From CAYUVF01 sp964448045 (lineage in GTDB: Bacteria; Bacteroidota; Rhodothermia; Rhodothermales; Salinibacteraceae): a stretch of DNA of 7,306 nt. The DNA lies in NCBI GenBank assembly GCA_964448045.1, contig CAYUVF010000096.1, positions 1 to 7,306 of the forward strand, given 5' to 3'. Shown one piece after another: positions 1-6,099 of the stretch. A program made the position numbers and the translations under genes. Position 1 is the first letter of the stretch, and each line of letters opens with the position of its first letter. The notes below the pieces were generated by a model that was not told the origin of the DNA, did not search any database, and was given only the letters and a program-made list of their open reading frames with translations.

Positions 1-60
1 CCAACTAAAGGGGCTCGACCCTAACAACCCGAATTCAAGTTGCACGGAGTATTGAACGCC

Positions 61-138
61 ATGAGTCGCTACGATTGTCGTCTCACCGTCATCCTTACTG
101 TCCTTATCACGCTATCTACTGTCGCTCCTCTCTACGGG
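61..138 (+). other. Signal peptide of the repeat protein
   Basis: Residues 1-26 have a short charged start (Arg3, Arg7), a hydrophobic core of about 14 residues (LTVILTVLITLSTV) and an APLYG end. Cleavage is probably before Gln27, a common first mature residue in Bacteroidota exported proteins. This Sec signal is what a T9SS cargo needs to reach the periplasm. The site was judged by eye. Confidence 0.75.
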
Positions 139-3100
139 CAAAATCTGAATGTTTACATGGCGGCCTCCAGCGAGGTCGTGGGCCCCAGCGACCGGACGAC
201 GTATATGCTGACGGCGACTAACACGGGCCCCACGGATCTCACCGATGTATCGGTGGAAATCCAACTTCCATCCTCTATCAATCGCATCAATTTCCCCCCG
301 CCCGGTTTCTCGTGCTCCATTGGCTGCGATGCTAATGAGATGGCTACATGGACGATAGGGACGTTAGGGCCGGGGGAGAGCAACACCGTATTCTACCGGG
401 CGCAAATCCAGAACGCCGCCTCCGCTGGAACGATCGCCAGCAGCGCGACGGCTTCGGCAACGGGGGCATCCGATGCCGTCGCCAGCCTCGATGTCGTGAT
501 CGACGACTCGCCGCTGCTGCGCCTCAGCCTGGCGCCCGAGTCGGGGCCAGCCGTGGCGGGCGAGCCGTTTACCTACACGCTGACGTTCGGCAACACGGGC
601 ACGACCAATCCGACTGACGTGGTGCTCACTATGCCGGTCCCGGACGGCACGAGTTTCACCTCGGCCACCGGCGACGGCACCGAAAGTGGCGGGGTGGTGA
701 CGTGGGATGTGGGACTGCTCGGCGTAGGGACCAGTCAACAGGTCCAACTCACCGTTACGCCGGACGGCGCGCTCGTTAACGGTGACGTACTGGAAGCGGT
801 GGCAGAAATCGACCCGAACCAAGCCACCGAACCGGTGGCGCGGTCGTCGGTCGCGACGCCCGTGCGCAGTACCGGCCCGCTGCGCCTCGAATATGCCATC
901 AGCCAAACGACTGCCGAGCCCGAAGGACAATTCACGTACACGCTTACGGCTACGAACACCGGCCCGGTGGATCTCACCGATGCCAGCGCTCGAATTCAGC
1001 TTCCCGGCTTCATCAGCCGCATCAGCTATCCGCCTGACGCATTCAGCTGCTCTATTGGCTGCGATGCAAACGAGGTGGCGACCTGGACCATCGGTACGCT
1101 CGGACCAGGCGAAAGCCAGACGGTATTCTTCCGCGCCTTTGCGCAGGACACCGCACCTCAGGGCGAGATTCTGCGCTCACAGTTGACGGCGACCTCATCC
1201 ACAACCGGGCAGGTGCTGGCAGCGATCGACGCCCACATCGACCCGACGCCCCTGCTGCGCCTCAACCTCGCGCCGGACCCGGGGCCCGCCGTGGCGGGCA
1301 ATCCCTTCACCTATACATTGACGATTGGCAACGTAGGCAATAATAATCCGCTGGATGTTGCCCTCAAAATGCCGTTGCCCGAGGGCACGAGCTTTGCCGG
1401 GTCGACGGGTGGCGGCACCGAAAATGGCGGCGTGGTGACATGGGACATCGGGCTGGTGGGCGTGGGCAACAGCAAACAGGTTCGCCTCACGGTACTGCCG
1501 ACTGCTGGCCTGGAAAACGGATCCTTGCTGATGGCCCGCGCCACGCTCGACTCCGGCGATGCAAACGAAATTGTTGTGCGCTCCTCCGCAGTGACGCCGA
1601 TTCGGGGCAATGTACCGCTCCATATCGCCTACAGCCTGAGCACCACTGCGCCGAGTAACGAAGCCCGCGTGGATGTGACCCTCACGGCCACGAACACCGG
1701 CCCGGTCGACCTCACGAATGCCAGCGCGCGCATCCTCTTCCCGGGCTTCATCAGCCGCATCGGCTTTCCACCACCGGCCTTCAACTGCTCTATTGGTTGC
1801 GACGCCAACGAGGTCGCCACCTGGAATATCGGTACCCTTGCGCCGGGCGAAAGCCGGACAGCGATCTACCGGATGACCATCGCGAGCGGTGCTCCACAGG
1901 GCGAGGTGCTTCGTTCCATACTGACGGCCACCGCCTCAGGTGCCAGCCAAGTGTCTGCGGCCGCCGCGCTCCATGTCGATCCGTCGCCCTTGCTTCGTCT
2001 GAGCATGGCGCCTGATCCCGCTCCTGCCGTCGCAGGCGAAGTGTTCACCTATCAATTTTCAGTCGGAAACGTAGGCACGAAAAACCCATCGGGCATCGTG
2101 CTCCGCGTGCCGCTTCCGGAGGGCACCAGTTTCGTCTCCGCCACCGACGGCGGTTCGCTCCAAAACGGCACGGTGGTGTGGGAGGTGCCGACCCTCAGCA
2201 ACGGATCGGGCGGTGATGTCGAACTTACGGTTCAACTCGACGGCAGCCTCGCTGACGGGAGCCTGCTTCACGCCCGCGCCACGCTCGACTCTGGCGATGC
2301 GAACGAGGTCGTCGTCCGCACCTCCGCTGCCACGCCGGTGCGCAACACTGTGCCACTCAGCGTGGAATACACGGCCAATGTTCCCGTCGTGGAACCCAAC
2401 TTCCAATTCGCCTACACCCTTACGGTAACGAACAATGGCCTGGTGGACCTCACCGATGTACAGGCACGAGTGCTGCTACCGAGCTTCATCAATCGCATTC
2501 CGACGCCATCGGGCGTCAGCTGCTCCATCGGTTGCGATGCCAACGAAATCGCTACCTGGGATGTCGGGACGCTCACGCCCGGTGAAAGCCAAGAGGTCGT
2601 GTTCGAACCTACAGTCAACAGCGGAGCACCGCTCGGGAATGTCCTGCGGAGTCTGGTCTTGGCAACCGCAACCGGAAGCAACGAGGTCGTGGTGCAACGC
2701 GACTTGTTTATGGGGACTGGCATACCACTGCCCGTCGAACTCACCACCTTCGACGCCACGCTCGATAACCGCGATGTGCTACTCCGATGGGCCACCGCCA
2801 GCGAGACGAACAACGCCGGCTTCGAAGTGCAGATGCGCAACAAGCCAGAGGCTGCGTTCACCCCGCTGGATTTCGTCGACGGCCACGGCACCACTCCCGA
2901 GGCGCAGGACTACACCTACCGGGTGCCGAACCTCGCGCCTGACACATACGCCTTCCGCCTGAAGCAAATCGACTTCGACGGAGCTTCTGAGCTGAGCCCC
3001 GAGGTCGAGATCACCGTCACGCTGACGGATGCCTACGCCCTCTCCGAAGCCTATCCGAACCCGGTTCGGCACGAGGCCGAGCTGGCCCTCAGCATGCGCG

Positions 3101-3294
3101 AGGCGCAGCACGTTCGCGCTGACGTATTCGACATGCTCGGACGGCGCGTGGCTACACTGCACGACGGCGTGCTCGACGCCAACCGAGTCCATCCGATTCG
3201 CATCGATACGGATCGCCTCAGCAGCGGGCTGTACCTGGTGCGCGTCACGGGCGAGCGCTTCACCGACACCCGGCGCATCGTGGTCGCGCGATAA
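61..3294 (+). CDS. Secreted DUF11-like repeat protein with T9SS C-terminal sorting domain
   Basis: A 1077-residue exported protein, probably attached to the cell surface or released by type IX secretion; its ligand is unknown. An N-terminal signal peptide (residues 1-26) is followed by seven beta-sandwich modules with the TATNTGPxDLT and GTLxPGES hallmarks of DUF11/conserved-repeat domains: A1 31-150, B1 151-275, A2 276-396, B2 397-521, A3 522-642, B3 643-767, A4 768-887. Residues about 888-991 carry the linker typical of T9SS cargo (LPVELTTFDA, then ASETNNAGFEVQ). Residues about 992-1077 are a type A sorting domain (AYPNP, DMLGRRVATL, LSSGLYLVRV). I chose ATG 61 over in-frame TTG 40 and TTG 52 because it gives a compact signal peptide and follows GGAG at 46-49. 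A lipoprotein gene starts 24 bp downstream, so the two may be co-transcribed. Cysteines occur only in four CxxxC motifs plus one in the signal peptide. An adhesin or surface-layer role is inference. Confidence 0.9.
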   Translation: MSRYDCRLTVILTVLITLSTVAPLYGQNLNVYMAASSEVVGPSDRTTYMLTATNTGPTDLTDVSVEIQLPSSINRINFPPPGFSCSIGCDANEMATWTIGTLGPGESNTVFYRAQIQNAASAGTIASSATASATGASDAVASLDVVIDDSPLLRLSLAPESGPAVAGEPFTYTLTFGNTGTTNPTDVVLTMPVPDGTSFTSATGDGTESGGVVTWDVGLLGVGTSQQVQLTVTPDGALVNGDVLEAVAEIDPNQATEPVARSSVATPVRSTGPLRLEYAISQTTAEPEGQFTYTLTATNTGPVDLTDASARIQLPGFISRISYPPDAFSCSIGCDANEVATWTIGTLGPGESQTVFFRAFAQDTAPQGEILRSQLTATSSTTGQVLAAIDAHIDPTPLLRLNLAPDPGPAVAGNPFTYTLTIGNVGNNNPLDVALKMPLPEGTSFAGSTGGGTENGGVVTWDIGLVGVGNSKQVRLTVLPTAGLENGSLLMARATLDSGDANEIVVRSSAVTPIRGNVPLHIAYSLSTTAPSNEARVDVTLTATNTGPVDLTNASARILFPGFISRIGFPPPAFNCSIGCDANEVATWNIGTLAPGESRTAIYRMTIASGAPQGEVLRSILTATASGASQVSAAAALHVDPSPLLRLSMAPDPAPAVAGEVFTYQFSVGNVGTKNPSGIVLRVPLPEGTSFVSATDGGSLQNGTVVWEVPTLSNGSGGDVELTVQLDGSLADGSLLHARATLDSGDANEVVVRTSAATPVRNTVPLSVEYTANVPVVEPNFQFAYTLTVTNNGLVDLTDVQARVLLPSFINRIPTPSGVSCSIGCDANEIATWDVGTLTPGESQEVVFEPTVNSGAPLGNVLRSLVLATATGSNEVVVQRDLFMGTGIPLPVELTTFDATLDNRDVLLRWATASETNNAGFEVQMRNKPEAAFTPLDFVDGHGTTPEAQDYTYRVPNLAPDTYAFRLKQIDFDGASELSPEVEITVTLTDAYALSEAYPNPVRHEAELALSMREAQHVRADVFDMLGRRVATLHDGVLDANRVHPIRIDTDRLSSGLYLVRVTGERFTDTRRIVVAR
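151..2721 (+). repeat. A(BA)3 array of DUF11-like modules, period about 738 bp
   Basis: Two module types alternate. A modules (about 120 residues) lie at 151-510, 886-1248, 1624-1986 and 2362-2721. B modules (125 residues) lie at 511-885, 1249-1623 and 1987-2361. The B starts, and the starts of A2, A3 and A4, are exactly 738 bp (246 codons) apart; only one-residue length changes are visible inside A1 and A4. A modules share TxTNxGxVDLT, a CSIGCDANE motif and GTLxPGES. B modules share LLRL, PAVAG, a PxPxGTSF motif and a V(V/T)TP(V/I)R-like end. The layout implies duplication of an AB pair, not of single modules. The repeats have diverged at synonymous sites, so they are not recent copies. Confidence 0.9.
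2722..3033 (+). other. Pre-CTD linker domain of T9SS cargo
   Basis: Residues 888-991 begin with PLPVELTTFDA and contain LRWATASETNNAGFEVQ and YTYRVPNLAP. This is the fibronectin-III-like linker that precedes the sorting domain in many Rhodothermota and Bacteroidota secreted proteins. The domain contains no cysteine. Its boundaries are approximate. Confidence 0.8.
3034..3291 (+). other. Type A T9SS C-terminal sorting domain
   Basis: The last 86 residues contain the landmarks AYPNP (beta start), VFDMLGRRVATL (central strand and turn), LSSGLYLVRVTGE and a terminal RRIVVAR. Type A domains target a protein through the outer-membrane type IX translocon and are usually cleaved, with the cargo then linked to A-LPS or released. 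No T9SS machinery gene is in the window, so the host's secretion system is inferred from this domain alone. Confidence 0.88.
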
Positions 3295-3318
3295 TTCCAC
3301 GCTGAAATAGCAGATCCC

Positions 3319-3888
3319 ATGCGAATTATTTTCCTTGTGCTGGCTTCGCTCCTTCTACTCGGCTGCGGCGAGTCGGACGCGGAACGACAGCAGCGCGAAC
3401 TGGAGCACCGGGAGCGCCTCGCTCAAATCGAGATCGAGCAGAAGCGCCGGGAAATGGAGCTCGAACTGGAGCGGAAAAAGAAAGAGCGCGCCCTTCAGGA
3501 AGCGTACGAGCGCAAGCAAGCCGAAGCCGAGGCGGCCCGTCGCCGAGCGGCGGCTCGGGCGGAAGCCGAAGCTCAAGCGGCCCAAGCCGCCCGTCAGAAC
3601 GATCGCATTCGCCAGGGCATCAAAGCGCTCAAGGTGGGCTGGCGCCGCTCGTTGATGGATGAAAACACGTTGGTGCTGCGCCTCACAAACACCAAACCCT
3701 ACAGCGTCGATCTCGACTTGAAGTGCTACACGCGATCGAATAGCTCAAAAATGCTGTTCGTGTCCGTCCCCGCTCGAGGAACGAAGGAGATCGGCTTTCT
3801 GGAAGGATGGACCGGCAATTTCGTCACGGGCGAGCGGTGCGAGGCCTATTACGACGACGAGAAGCTCGGAACGATCGCGGTGCCTTAA
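3319..3888 (+). CDS. Lipoprotein with long charged helix and unrecognised C-terminal domain
   Basis: A 189-residue predicted lipoprotein that I cannot assign to a named family. Residues 1-16 form a lipoprotein signal with lipobox LLGC (Cys16), followed by GESD, which fits membrane anchoring. Residues about 20-95 are nearly all Glu, Arg, Lys, Gln and Ala, with many i to i+4 opposite charges; this suggests a stiff single alpha helix or a coiled coil. The Ala-rich stretch at 68-92 continues it. Residues about 100-189 look beta-rich (LVLRLTNTKPYSVDLDLKCY, then VSVPARGTKEIGF) and have two cysteines, 136 and 174, that could form a disulfide. The ATG lies 24 bp after the repeat-protein stop, with no strong ribosome binding site, so co-transcription is likely. 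Its stop overlaps that of the convergent coxE-like gene. A role as a spacer-mounted envelope domain is inference. Confidence 0.88.
   Translation: MRIIFLVLASLLLLGCGESDAERQQRELEHRERLAQIEIEQKRREMELELERKKKERALQEAYERKQAEAEAARRRAAARAEAEAQAAQAARQNDRIRQGIKALKVGWRRSLMDENTLVLRLTNTKPYSVDLDLKCYTRSNSSKMLFVSVPARGTKEIGFLEGWTGNFVTGERCEAYYDDEKLGTIAVP
3885..3888. other. TTAA palindrome holding both convergent stop codons
   Basis: The + strand lipoprotein ends with TAA at 3886-3888. The - strand coxE-like gene ends with TAA read from 3887 to 3885. The two genes overlap tail to tail by 4 bp, and I see no hairpin-plus-T-run terminator between them. Transcripts from both sides must therefore either run into the opposing gene or stop inside coding sequence. 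Confidence 0.9.
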
Positions 3889-5111
3889 CTTCTGCTGGAT
3901 GGATGCGCCAACGCCCCGAGCGCCTCGCCGAGCTGCTCCAGCGCATTCAGGTTGTGGACAGGCAGGAAGTCGTCGATGTGCGGGAGGGCTGCCTGCATCC
4001 CCTGCGTCAGCGGCTCATACCCCTCGTAGCGGAGGAGCGGATTCAGCCAGAGGAGCCGGTGGCAATTGCGCCGCAGGCGGGCCATCTCGCGGGCCAGCAG
4101 ATCGGTGTCGCCGCGGTCACAGCCGTCGCTGATGATAAGCACGATCCCGCCGCTCCGCAGCGTCCGACGCAGCCACTCGTAGTTGAACGTCTTGAGTGCT
4201 TCGCCGATGCGCGTGCCGCCGCCCCAGTCGCGTACCTCATCGGATACGGCCGCGAGCGCCTCATCGATGTCGCGCCGCTCCAGCGCCCGCGTGATGCGCG
4301 TCAGCCGCGTGCCGAAGACGAAGCTCTCGACGCGATGCATGCCCTCGGTGACGGCGTGCATGAAGTGCAGCAGCATCCGCGCGTACGCCTCCATCGAGCC
4401 GCTGATGTCGCACAGCACCACGATGGGCCGCGGAGTGCGCTTCGGGCCTTCGTACTGGAGCCGAAGCAACTCCCCCTGATGGCGCAAGCTCTCCCGCACG
4501 GTCCGCCGCACATCCAGCATCCGCCCCTTCGCACGGGCCGAGCGGCGGCGCGTCCGGCGCGGCGTCACGGGCCACATCATCCGCTTGATCAGCTCCTTCG
4601 CGGCGGCGACTTCCTCCGCCGTAAAATCTGCGAAGTCCTTCTGCTTGAACGCCTCGTCGCGGCTGTACGTCGCCACCAGTTCGACCGGATCGGTGTCCTC
4701 GCCGGACGGGGTCGCCTGCGGCGCGTCGGGCGCATCCGCGGGCTCCTGCAGGGCCTGTTTGATGCGCTGGCGGAAGGCATCATCCGCCGATCCGGGCGTG
4801 CTCGGAAGCATCTGCTGCAGCGCCTCAGCCATCTCGGAGGGCGCCCGCCAGAACAGCTGAAACGCCTGATCGAATAGCTCCACTTCGCCAGGGCCGCGCA
4901 CAAACACGCTGTAGAGCGCCTGATAGACATCCGCGCGCCGCTCGACCCCCACCGCCTCAACTGCGCGCACGGCGTCCATCATCTGCTCGGAGCCGATGGT
5001 GAAGCCCGCCCGCCGCAAGACCCGCCCGAAGGCGATGATGTGATCGGTGATGGGCGTGGGCGGACGGCCCGATTCGGACGCGTCGCTGGCTCCGGGGCGG
5101 CTGTCAGTCAT
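3885..5111 (-). CDS. coxE: VWA-domain protein, CoxE family
   Basis: A 408-residue cytoplasmic protein of the CoxE/VWA family. In cox clusters such proteins work with a MoxR-type ATPase (CoxD) to mature the Mo-containing dehydrogenase. The N-terminal part has the family's helical features (residues about 22-100, including FGRVLRRAGF and FDQAFQLFW). A Pro/Asp-rich low-complexity link (about 122-143) and an Arg-rich segment (185-196, RRTRRRSARAKG) follow. The VWA domain covers about 228-385 with a complete metal-ion site: DISGS (Asp235, Ser237, Ser239), Thr300 in GGGT and Asp329 in ISDG. No signal peptide is seen. Its ATG overlaps the TGA of the upstream AAA+ gene (ATGA, 5108-5111), which indicates translational coupling. 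It is the last gene of the operon in this window; no coxF or coxG follows. The family assignment is strong; the maturation role is established for Oligotropha CoxD/E and inferred here. Confidence 0.92.
   Translation of the reverse strand: MTDSRPGASDASESGRPPTPITDHIIAFGRVLRRAGFTIGSEQMMDAVRAVEAVGVERRADVYQALYSVFVRGPGEVELFDQAFQLFWRAPSEMAEALQQMLPSTPGSADDAFRQRIKQALQEPADAPDAPQATPSGEDTDPVELVATYSRDEAFKQKDFADFTAEEVAAAKELIKRMMWPVTPRRTRRRSARAKGRMLDVRRTVRESLRHQGELLRLQYEGPKRTPRPIVVLCDISGSMEAYARMLLHFMHAVTEGMHRVESFVFGTRLTRITRALERRDIDEALAAVSDEVRDWGGGTRIGEALKTFNYEWLRRTLRSGGIVLIISDGCDRGDTDLLAREMARLRRNCHRLLWLNPLLRYEGYEPLTQGMQAALPHIDDFLPVHNLNALEQLGEALGALAHPSSRS
5108..5111 (-). other. ATGA start/stop overlap between moxR/coxD and coxE
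   Basis: Read on the - strand, the coxE ATG (5111-5109) and the AAA+ gene's TGA (5110-5108) share two bases within ATGA. No good Shine-Dalgarno sequence lies just upstream, so coxE translation probably depends on ribosomes that terminate on the AAA+ gene. That fits proteins acting as a matched pair. Confidence 0.9.
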
Positions 5112-6007
5112 GTCTCGGCCTGAACGCGCTCCAGCAGATCAGCGCTCGTATCGCCGCGCACCTTGGTGAGGTCGTCGTGGTACTTCAACAGCGTGCCGAG
5201 GGTGTGGTCGACGGTCTCGGCGTCGAGTGCGGTCTGCGCCAGCGTCATCAGCGCGCGCGACCAGTCGAGCGTCTCGGCCACGCCGGGCATCTTGTAGAGA
5301 TCGGCTTCGCGAAGCGCCTGCACGTAGGCCACCACCTGCCGCGTGAGCTGCTCGGAGATATCGGGGACTTTCGTGCGGACGATCTCGAATTCCTTTTCGC
5401 GCGACGGATAGTCGATCCAGTAGTAGAGGCAGCGCCGCTTGAGCGCATCGTGGATTTCGCGGGTGCGGTTCGAGGTGATGACGACGACGGGCCGCTGCTG
5501 CGCCTCGATAGTGCCGACCTCCGGAATGGTGATCTGAAAGTCGGACAGCAGCTCCAGCAGGAAGGCCTCGAACTCCTCATCGGCGCGGTCGAGCTCGTCG
5601 ATCAGCAGCACGGGCGCGGTGTCTTGCGCGGCGGTGATGGCCTGCAAGAGCGGCCGCTCGATCAGGTACTCCGGGCTGAAGATTTCGTGCATCAGCGCGT
5701 CCTGATCGGGATTTTCGGTCGCCTCGGCGAGGCGGATCTGCAGGATCTGGCGGGCGTGGTTCCACTCGTAGACGGCGGTGTGCACGTCGAGCCCCTCGTA
5801 GCACTGCAGGCGGATGAGCGGCACGTCGAGGATGGCGGCGAGCACCTTGGCGATCTCGGTTTTGCCGACGCCGGCCTCGCCCTCCAGAAACATCGGCCGG
5901 CCCATCTGGAGGGCGAGGAAAATCGTCGTCGCGAGGCTGCGCTCGGCGATGTAGTCCTGCGCCGCGAGGGCCGCCTGAACGTCGTCGATAGTGTCGAGGG
6001 TGGGCAC
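5108..6007 (-). CDS. coxD: MoxR-family AAA+ ATPase, CoxD type
   Basis: A 299-residue AAA+ ATPase that, with the adjacent VWA protein, is expected to act as a chaperone remodelling the Mo-hydroxylase active site. Visible motifs, numbered from the GTG start, are Walker A GEAGVGKT (43-50), the family block LIRLQCYEGLD (64-74), YEWN (80-83), Walker B VLLIDE (133-138), sensor-1 region TSNRTRE (178-184) and a probable arginine finger in LKRRCLYYW (Arg191/192). I chose GTG at 6007 because it leaves the usual short N-terminus (PTLDTIDDVQ, then YIAERSLAT) and 92 bp after coxM. The open frame extends up to 6340, but that part is antiparallel-style shadow coding inside coxM with Arg-rich, non-homologous sequence. 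No start codon of the usual types lies in frame between 6008 and 6099. No clear Shine-Dalgarno is present; a G-quadruplex-type motif on the opposite strand covers the start. Confidence 0.92.
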   Translation of the reverse strand: MPTLDTIDDVQAALAAQDYIAERSLATTIFLALQMGRPMFLEGEAGVGKTEIAKVLAAILDVPLIRLQCYEGLDVHTAVYEWNHARQILQIRLAEATENPDQDALMHEIFSPEYLIERPLLQAITAAQDTAPVLLIDELDRADEEFEAFLLELLSDFQITIPEVGTIEAQQRPVVVITSNRTREIHDALKRRCLYYWIDYPSREKEFEIVRTKVPDISEQLTRQVVAYVQALREADLYKMPGVAETLDWSRALMTLAQTALDAETVDHTLGTLLKYHDDLTKVRGDTSADLLERVQAET

Positions 6008-6021
6008 GGGTCGAGGGTGGG
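5993..6021. repeat. 12-bp direct repeat flanking the coxD start codon
   Basis: GTCGAGGGTGGG occurs at 5993-6004 and again exactly at 6010-6021, with a 5-bp spacer (CACGG). That spacer contains the complement of the inferred GTG start codon (6005-6007). One copy is therefore inside the coding region and the other directly upstream. It may be a small tandem duplication that created the present start, or a protein-binding site; neither is shown. Confidence 0.85.
5998..6021 (+). promoter_or_regulatory. G-quadruplex-type motif over the coxD start
   Basis: Five GGG runs on the + strand (5998, 6002, 6008, 6015, 6019) are separated by loops of 1, 3, 4 and 1 bases, which meets the usual G3+N1-7 pattern. 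A sixth run follows at 6028-6031. The coxD gene is on the - strand, so the G-rich strand is the template and the mRNA leader is C-rich and unstructured. Folding and any effect on transcription are inferred. Confidence 0.5.
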
Positions 6022-6099
6022 AGTGTGAGGGATGGCGTGGGCGGTGGTGGACGGTCGTATTTTCTTCAGACGCCCACTCGCCCCTCCGCCCAAACGCCG
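6008..6099. other. Intergenic region between coxM and coxD
   Basis: This 92-bp gap is the only sizeable one in the cox operon. It is purine/G-rich on the + strand and C-rich in the mRNA sense. It contains the second copy of the 12-bp repeat and a weak 7-bp inverted repeat (GTGGGCG 6037-6043 with CGCCCAC 6071-6077) with a 27-base loop. I see no T-run terminator, no convincing -7/-33 Bacteroidota promoter and no small ORF worth calling. Confidence 0.6.

Noticed and set aside
40..60. TTG at 40 (and TTG at 52) as start of the repeat protein
   Set aside because: Both are in frame, but ATG 61 gives a standard signal peptide and lies at usable spacing from GGAG at 46-49.
1..60. Promoter or terminator upstream of the repeat protein
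   Set aside because: Only 60 bp are available; I found no convincing Bacteroidota -33/-7 pair and no hairpin, so no call was made.
364..930. - strand open frame (188 codons) inside the repeat protein
   Set aside because: It is antisense to an unambiguous repeat domain and Arg-rich; similar frames recur at the other repeat copies because the DNA repeats.
3807..4877. Long + strand open frame (356 codons) opposite coxE
   Set aside because: It is antisense to a well-supported VWA gene, is rich in Arg, Ala, Gln and His, matches no family I know, and begins inside the lipoprotein gene. Long antisense frames are expected in GC-rich coding DNA.
5177..6028. Long + strand open frame (283 codons) opposite coxD
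   Set aside because: It mirrors the AAA+ gene in an antisense frame, has shadow-like composition (VEPLVALQADE, LVDQQHGRG) and has no recognisable motif.
6037..6077. Inverted repeat GTGGGCG/CGCCCAC as a possible terminator or attenuator
   Set aside because: The stem is only 7 bp with a 27-base loop and no T-run on either strand; chance is likely in such G-rich sequence.
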